Part shown: positions 56,261 through 64,000 of the stretch, in pieces
Layout: every line of letters starts with the position of its first letter
How positions within the stretch are numbered: position 1 is the stretch's first letter
Assembly (NCBI GenBank): GCA_001972305.1
Contig: BDDD01001600.1
Coordinates: forward strand, 124,001 to 188,000
DNA length: 64,000 nt
Reading direction: 5' to 3'
Source: Cephalotus follicularis
Taxonomy: Eukaryota > Streptophyta > Magnoliopsida > Oxalidales > Cephalotaceae
Translations under genes and position numbers: made by a program
The notes under the pieces: generated by a model
Seen by the model: only the letters and a program-made list of their open reading frames with translations
What the model was told of the DNA's origin: nothing
Database searches by the model: none

Positions 56261-56599
56261 CCTCTGATCTACCTTTTCAACTACCACTAGTTGTAACCAA
56301 GGCATTACCCTCTCCTGACGGCACCTCGCTACTACACTTCTTCATTGTCTTATTCATCAATAAAGAAGCAACGACCTCGTCCAAAAAGAGAGTATCATTT
56401 TCAAACAATAGTGTAGTGACAATATGATCATGTGATGTGGGCAGTGATGCTAACAAGAGAAGTGTCCCTCATTCTCAATCTTCATTTTCAAAGATGTTAC
56501 CTCTGTCAGTATCTTGTTTAACTCACTCAAATGCGTCTCAAAACTCATTCACTTTTTTAACTGAAAGCCATACAATTTCTTCTTTAAGAACAATCTGTT

Positions 56600-56938
56600 T
56601 TATACCGACCTTGACTTGTATCTACTCTCTAATTTCTCCCAGATATATAACAGATCAGTTAAACTAATGACCTCCCGTAATGCGTTATCCGCAAGATAGA
56701 GCTGAATTGTACTGCATGCCAAATCCCTCATATCTTGACATGTCTCATCAGTCAACTTTTTCGGCTTCTCTGTCGGTCTCTTAATTAGAGCTTTGATCAA
56801 AACCTCTCGCGTTAATATATTCTTCACCCGTTGTTGCCACAATGTGAAGTCATTATGGCCATTAAAGAATACCAAGGGGAAACTCATACCTTTTCCTGCC
56901 ATCTGATATGCTCCAACTCTTTCCTCAGTCCTTGCCAT
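56600..56938 (-). pseudogene. Copia gag N-terminus
   Basis: 113 codons: FPLVFFNGHNDFTLWQQRVKN, ACSTIQLYLADNALREV, LLYIWEKLESRYKSRSV, the gag-polypeptide start of plant Copia elements. A frame break follows. Confidence 0.75.
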
Positions 56939-57340
56939 CTTCTCCTATTGTCTTGATCAACCTCAATTCTAATTTTAAATTGTCCTTGATCACATAAACT
57001 GAGCCCAAATCACACTAACCAGCAGAAATCACACAATTTGAGCCGAATCTCTCTAATCTGACCCGTTCACTGTGTCCATAACATTCAAATACCGTAAAAT
57101 CGACTCTTGAACCACCCAAATTCAACTCCAATAACTCAAGATATCACGATCGAAAGACCGAATAATGACATACGTCCAAAAAGTTTTTTCTCTCTTTTTT
57201 TTCTTTTCCATACGCTCCAGAAAACACCCACTCACGCTCATCGGTGTGTGACCTCTCTTGCGGTGACCTAAGGTTACCGGACTGATGACCATTGGAACCT
57301 ACAACATCCTCTGGTTGCTCTAGTGGTGATGGATTCTGTT

Positions 57341-58015
57341 GAGGTGGCCTGGATCATCCGGAATTGAGACGCAAAGCTCATAACCTTTTGGCAACGCATT
57401 CTCTCTCATCGCTAACCGAAACTCGACCAAACTTCCCAAGAAAGGAATCTTCGACATAAGAGCAATTCGGGGCTTAAAATAATGTGCATGCTTAAATGTC
57501 GCGGACGTACAATCCTACCTTGGTCTCAAATAGGTATCTTGGATTGGAAATTTGGAAGAAACCAACAATAAAAACAAAAATAAATTAAATAAATTAAATA
57601 AAAATCCATCCATGAGAGAACTAAAATATCATACCATTCTGGGCTTACCAGCCAATGCATTAATAGTCTCATGACCATCAACTTGAGACCACTGAATAAC
57701 TTGACTATGAAGAAGAGTCCATAAGTTATTACGATTGAATGTACTGTTCTTAAAATAACTTTCATTTTTTATGTTAATTTACAGGCTAAAAAATAAAAAA
57801 GATCAAAAGCACTACAAAATGTAAGGAAGAAGAGAGAAATGTGATATATGAGAGCTACCCAATCTACCCTATCCAAAGAAAAAATTGAATGTCCAGTGAG
57901 ACCATCTCTGTACAGTCAAATTTACAGCAGTTGTTTGAACTAAAAAAGGAAAGTGAAAAGGAAGTGAAAGGAAATTCAAGTGCCTACTTAGTCATGCAAA
58001 TATCATATGGCTCTC
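57341..58015 (-). other. 3' flank of the ankyrin/RCC1 gene
   Basis: Probable 3' UTR and downstream DNA; no ORF supported. The end of the Copia remnant is uncertain in 56940-57400. Confidence 0.4.
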
Positions 58016-61000
58016 CTAAGTCTGGTTTTTAACTATCTTAACATTGCTGTAAAAGCGCTTGAGGTCCTTCATAGCCTTTTCCTCTATCTGAATGGAACGG
58101 ATCAATGAGGGTGTGCCAACCTCAGGTTTGAACCAGCGGTTCATTCCAGGAGAATCTGACGGTGAGCCCTGACCGTTAGGAACTGAGAATCCAGCTGTTG
58201 TAGTCTTCGGACTGTGGGAAAGACTCAGAGTTTTTAGCTGTTGTTTTCCCTGCTTTGAGGCAAACAAAAGCAAAAACTTAGTATGAGGCTTGACATGTCA
58301 AATATCGGTAAGTTGCAAAAGAAAATATTGGCACTGCATGTTCTATTACAAGTACACTATAACATATGCTCATCACAGTTTATCAAGCTAAGAAACCACC
58401 TTTACAATCAAAATAAGTAGATACGAAATCATGGCAAAGAGCGAATTATACACACACACACACGTGCAAACCTGTTGCATTTGGATGTCCCTAAGAGATG
58501 GCCGAGAAAGAAGAGGTGGAGTCCCAGAGGACCAAGGAGGTGTGCTTCTTTCCCCCTCGGATACCTGTGATGTACGGGTCGAGGCCACAGGAATGGGACT
58601 GGAAGGCAACAATGAACTCAACAAAATTTTCTTGTCACTTCTACCATCTAAGTGATCTTCCACCGGATCTTTATTCCTAGTTGTCTGGTTCACCTTGGTT
58701 TTGCTCTGCTCATCCTGGATCTCACGGAGCGAAGCAGATCCCTTCGAAACCTTAGCCCCACCCCACACTGGACCCTCACTTCTGGGAGTTGGAGATGGAG
58801 GTGGAGGAGCAGCAGCATTTTTAGAGGTGTCATCAAGAGCACCACTCAAGAACATTGAAAGCCCACCCTTCCTGTTCTTCTTTTTGGATGTTGCTGGTGA
58901 TAAGCTCTTACTTTTTGGTGAGTCTGAAGTGTCTTTCATTTGAACAAAGAAAGCAGCCTCGTTGGAGGTTTGTTTAGCCTCTGCTACACACTCTTTAAAG
59001 GTGACATCTTCTGCCTGTAAAACGTTCAAACTCAAGCATGTTAACAAATGTGAATAAACCTAGGTCAATTTTATGACCAAAAACAAAAAGGAAAAACTTA
59101 TTAAGCCTGTGCTAGAAATAAGAGGGAATGAGAATCAACAACCAATTCAATAAGGAGATCATCAGTTTAAAATCTGTCCAAATAGTATTCTTGAAGAGCG
59201 GAAAGAATTGTTCAGATTGTAGCAGTACTTGACTCTATATTGTGTACCACTACATACATCTGAATGTTCCATGAAGGCAGTTAACAGCTTTGACGGGTAG
59301 CATGAAAAAACATATAAAGCATGAAAAAACATATACAGGCCAATTTTGAGCTGGGAAAAATTCATTAGCTTGTTACATGATCATTGTAATATCTCAGTAC
59401 GAAGATACAACCATAGACACATTTATAACAAGAACATGAAACCACTGTCAAGAAAACAAACTCATTTTGGATTAAGCTGGCCTAAAAACTAGAATGGATG
59501 CCAGATATTCCCAACCAAAAGATAATTTGCACCCCTGGACATAGTCAAGAATCCGATCAAGCATAAGTCATTGCAAATATCTTGATAAAAATGATGTTTT
59601 GAAAGTTCATGAATCTCACCTTATTCTTGGAAACTTCAGAGATTACAACTTCCAGCAATTCCTTTACAGGTTTTGCTTCTATGTCACTCCTACCATAAGT
59701 GGGCACTGTTTCCACTGGTGCTGCCTTCTGTTTGCTCTTTCTCTTATGTTTTCTTGATACATCAGACTTTCTGTTTTCTTTTCCATCTGTTGAACCTGAA
59801 GTATCAACTGGAAAACCAAGATTCTCAAGTGAACTTTCAACAGCTGACCTAGTTTGAAGCTTCGCAATTTGCTGGTCATCGAGATAATGCCCATTAGACC
59901 GCTTTGCTTCAAGCATCTCGATCTGCTGCAACTTCTTCCTTAATGCTCGAACTTGTTTGCAAATGCCTTGATTGGGATCATCTTTAGGTTGTAGAAAGGA
60001 GTCCGATCCTCGATCAGTCTCGATATTCAAGATGGATTTCATTGTGTGGTTGCCACGAGACCTCAGAAACTCACTCTCACTATCCTCCTCTTCACTACTG
60101 ATGATGACAGGAAAAGTAGCAGTTGGAGTTGGAAGCCGGCGATAACTCCACGGTTCAGATGACCTCAAGTCTAACAACTTCTCAAGGGTAGCTAGAATAT
60201 CTGGTGAAGCATTTGCAAAAGCAGGTGATGAAACTGTTAAAATATAGTCAAGGTTGCGAATCGCAATATCCTGCAAACAAGCCAACATCCTTCAAGGTCA
60301 AAAAATAATCTCAGTGTGTGTAATTCTGCGGCAGGAAAATTTTACAAATTGCTGAAATATGTAACTAAAACCACGGAGTACCAAACACAATGCGAAACTT
60401 ATATTAAATATTAAAAGCTTTCTGTCTCAACTAAAATTTTTTATCAAGGATAATACCTCACAGTGCTTCCTTAGATTATCTGCTCCAAGTGAATCTGCAA
60501 TTTCAAGCAGCTGCAGAACATTCCGTGGCTCCACTAGGGATTCTGCAGCCACTTTTTCACAGAGACTTTTTAAGCTTGGTATGGATCCATGACCAAAATC
60601 ATCCTCAGGTGCAGTAGATAACAGATTATTGGACTCCATATAATTAAAAAACATTTCTTCATCAGAATCTTCTTGTTCATCCCTTACTTTCAACTTCTGC
60701 TTCTCAGGATTCTTGGCCACGCTGGGAGGATAGGAGGGATGATAGAGAGAACCAATAATCAATAGATGTGTTTCACCGACTGAAACAGAAGTAGACCTCT
60801 TCACACCATGTAACCGGGTTGCAACTGGTGGCTTGTCCTTACCTCTTTTCCCATCCCACATATAAACATCACCTGTTGATGAAACTGCAGCACCCCAATA
60901 CTTACCTGCAGAGATGCTCTCTATATTTTTCCCAAATAGAGAATATAGCTGCACATTTGAATAAAAAATAGATTGGTTCTCTTGTCTGGAAGGGGGAAAA

Positions 61001-64000
61001 TAGCAGAGAAACTGAGATTACTCGAACAAAACCTCTTGGCATCTAAGATCTGGATCTGAGGACACCCAATAAAATAATGCACCATCATCAGTGAGCGCCA
61101 TACTATGTGCCATCCCTGCAGCTATAGCAACCACATGAAGACGTTGCATTCGATGGAACTTCCAAAGTGTGTTCCCGCTTTTCTTCAAATTTCTAGCAAT
61201 GACGACACGTTTTGGTGTGACAAGCTTATGACCCCAAGTGTATACCTGCCATGCATAAATACACAAAATTTCACTAAATTTAGAACTGCATGGCAAAAAG
61301 CAATCAGGGAGCCAAGCCCAAGTAGTCAAATTAATACAATACTAACACAACAGTGAAGTAGGATTTGACTGAGCTAAAGATCTAGAAAGATTGTTACATT
61401 TAATGTGCTCCGAGGTAAGGGTTTATCAAGTCAAATTAATTAAATACTTGTTATCACAAATCTTAAATTACCTCTCCATCAGCTCCCAAGACAATTGTGT
61501 GATATTTTGCTGCTGCAACTCCAATAAACACCTTGCCTTTCAAGTAGTCAACCACTCTTGGAGTGTAATTTGATGCTGAGTTAGAGGTGCCATAACCAAG
61601 CTGACCCTCCCTATTGCAGCCCCATGTGAAAACTTCACCAGACTCGGAAACTACAGCAGTGTGTTTGTTTGCTGCAGCAACAGCAACAATTTTTAACCTT
61701 AGAGAATTCACTCTGCGTGGTGTGGGGTGGGTATCCACAGAAGTGTAGCCAAGCTGTCCCTCTGCAGAATATCATATGATAGAGAGTCAAGATTCGAGAA
61801 ATCAAAAAATTTCCAACAGGACACCAGTGGCTACAAGAAACATATTGTTTTATCAGGCTTTTACTTTCTTTTGTAGCACAAATTCATGATCGAGGCAAAC
61901 AATGTCCATGGACTGAGTATGGCAAATACAACTGTCATTGGTAAAAAATTCTGTAAATATATACCCCTGAATCCCAATAAGTTTTACCTCTATTGGATCC
62001 CCAGGTGAACACTTCGCCACCCTCAGTAGCAAGAACAGTGTGATGTTTAGCTGCCGCAATTGCCTTCACACAGCGAGCCCCCAAACCCATCACCTGACGG
62101 GGAGTGATTACTGCTGCTTGACCGCTGCAAGAATAGTAAAAATGCTACTGATGTTGATTCATACAACTTTGAGAGACCATAATTAGCCAAATGAACAAAA
62201 CTTTCAAGTGATGTCACCAACTCAGAATTCGGACACACTGGAATTCAGATTTTCTTATTTTTATAGATAAAACCTAAACTAGAGAAAATATGGTATCTGT
62301 TGTTTTAAACTCAATGCTCTATGCGTTGATAATCATAGAGAACCTACATACTTTGCATGCACTTGCAGGGTTTATGTTTTAATTCGACAGAGAAATTCAA
62401 TATTAAAAAGAAACAATGAAAAGCTTTGAATGTCCAGTGGTTGGGAAATAATAGTCTGAATCCAGTTTCAAGTTCAAATCTTGTCAAATGATATCCAATT
62501 TCAAGTTCATGACTTTTCAAACCTTGTTTGCATGTATATGTGTGTCCTGATGAACAAAATACCATACCTGTGGATGTCAAAATCGGGATGCCCAAGGCGG
62601 CCCCCCCTTCCAAACCCCCACGTGTATACTTCTCCGCGAGCACTCACAGCAACACTATGGAACTTTGCAGCAGAAACCAACTTGATAAAAGAGCCATGAA
62701 GGGTGTCAACTTTGCATGGTAACTTTTGAATGTGTTCATTTCCAGTTCCAAGTTGATAGTTTGCACCACTTCCCCAACTAAATACCTCAGTAGCTACTAC
62801 AGAAACAAATACAAACTCAAAGTCATCGACAAATAAATTTCGTTGAATTTGCGATAAAATTAATAACCTCATTTATAATGGTAAAACACATCAGTGAATA
62901 CCCGAATCATGTCCACTTCCAACAGTCTGCAACACAGGCCCTGAAAGGAGATCAACAGGAGTTCGAGATTTTAAATCCTCCAATGTAACAGAAGCACCTG
63001 ACTGAAGTAGGACACTTGCCACTGCAAGATGACCAAAATGGAGAGCCCTGTGAAGGCTACTCCACCCTGATTCTCCATCCTGAAATAGAAGTGAAGGGTC
63101 AAGCCAAAAAGGACTAAACCACACTACTATCGCTACAAAGCCTGAATGTAACAAACACAGTCAGCGTTATTAAAGCAGTACTTCCTACATCATCAAAACT
63201 GAGGATCATCACAATCACAGATGAGACAAAAGTATTTGAAATCAAAATATTAAAAAGGGTGGAAAACACAAAACTAGATATTTGACCATTTAATATTCCA
63301 TGAGAAAGAGATACATGAAAAATAATCCAACAAACCCCATCCGTCCACATTAAAATTTTTACAAAGATAACATCCGATTAGGGATGAAGTGTCCTTGAAA
63401 TATACTTTAGAGGATCAGAGAGACCACATTTGGTGGAGATAACTACATTTTATACAAGATAATGTCCATCTAGTGTGGCCCAAAAGGTCCCAGATAATAT
63501 ATAATTTGATAGCCAATATATTTTGTATCAGTGATTTCTAAAAAGTAATTTAGGCATTCCTTTGCTTACCTTTTTCAAGAACAAGTTCAGTAATCATACA
63601 GCCTCAAAAGAAACACCACAAGAGAAACATGTTGAAGGCTAGGCCCAAAAACTGCTAGTCATATAAAAAGTATACAATCAAAGAAAGTCTAAACAAAAGC
63701 CATCCCACTTTCAAGACATATTAAGTTCATCAGAGTTTTAATATATCAATGAATCACTCTACGTGGTTGCTCAAAAACCAAGAAACAGTGCCAGCTAGGA
63801 AAATATAGTCAGATAGATAAGTTCTTAAGACGATCAGCCTTCCACACAAATGAGTTTCAAGGGAAACAACTTCACAGACACCACTTGTAACTTGAAAGCT
63901 TTGAAATAAAATGAGGTTTCAAGAAAATAACACACCCTAGCATCAGGGTCGGCACCAGCAGCAAGAAGCCTCCTGACAATGGGAATGTGGTTTCTCCAAG
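58016..64000 (-). CDS. Ankyrin-repeat / RCC1-repeat protein, 3' ten exons (5' end outside window)
   Basis: Exons on the minus strand: >64000-63936, 63079-62902, 62796-62568, 62124-61988, 61761-61472, 61245-61033, 60948-60457, 60270-59620, 59014-58472, 58249 (or 58252)-58016. All junctions are GT-AG and phases agree. About 1,010 codons are visible. Ankyrin repeats come first (IVRRLLAAGADPDAR, GWSSLHRALHFGHLAVASVLL), then RCC1 blades (EVYTWGFGRGGRLGH, EVFTWGSNREGQLGY, EVFTWGCNREGQLGYG, DVYMWDG). A BACK-like helix segment follows (LLEIADSLGADNLRKHCEDIAIRNLDYIL), and a basic/Ser-rich tail ending VKIVKNQT. The order resembles the IBtk-like ANK-RCC1-BTB family and Arabidopsis ANK/RCC1 proteins such as At3g03790 (from memory). 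Role unknown; probably a scaffold. Confidence 0.9.

Larger units (their letters stand above)
54932..57340 (-). mobile_element. Internally deleted Ty1/Copia element
   Basis: Minus-strand order: gag (56938-56600), zinc knuckle, protease active-site region, GAG-pre-integrase block, then directly a 412-bp LTR (55343-54932). Integrase, RT and RNase H are absent and no 5' LTR was recognised beyond 56940. It lies between the MCTP promoter and the ankyrin/RCC1 gene. Confidence 0.7.

Overview
The window is nuclear DNA of a flowering plant, probably a eudicot. The evidence is GT-AG introns, plant LTR-retrotransposon lineages (Tekay/Del-like, Tat-like, Athila-like, a 5S-RNA-bearing Cassandra-like LTR), Mutator- and hAT-type transposons, and three plant-type host genes. 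It reads as about 44 kb of nested, mostly dead transposable elements followed by a gene-bearing 20 kb.

Layout. 1-9370: decayed Tekay/Del-like Ty3/gypsy element, cut by the left edge, carrying an LTR-like insertion (about 2062-3785) and a 2.7-kb 3' LTR. 9456-16640: broken Mutator-like element hit by a 420-bp MITE with a 9-bp target duplication and by an almost perfect head-to-head inverted pair of hAT-type transposase halves around a 25-N assembly gap. 16640-20780: AT-rich DNA with a foldback locus (17800-18760) that has inward-facing TATA boxes on both arms. 20780-22826: LTR-like block. 22827-44026: a minus-strand Tat-type element (two ~0.5-kb LTRs, PBS, PPT, gag) that keeps the additional antisense ORF but has no pol. 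Inside it sit a chimeric insertion (1.49-kb palindrome plus Cassandra-like LTR, 5-bp duplication), a solo LTR, and a 10-kb Athila-like element, itself carrying a MITE.

Host genes: a two-exon YqaJ/RecB-type nuclease gene (44936-46808, +); an intronless QUIRKY-type MCTP gene (50897-54193, -); and the 3' ten exons of an ankyrin/RCC1-repeat gene (58016 to beyond 64000, -). A Ty3/gypsy integrase scrap and a deleted Copia element lie between them.

The strongest unexplained signal is a family of imperfect palindromes with a GTCGAC core, spaced about 20-22 bp apart, found in four otherwise different LTRs (7.4-8.2, 21.9-22.0, 28.2-29.2, and 31.9-33.2 with 40.6-41.6 kb). Two other striking points are an antisense retroelement ORF whose N-terminus copies the histone H3 tail (MARTKQT) and the chimeric palindrome/Cassandra insertion. 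All coordinates of element ends and splice sites were read by eye; no searches were run.
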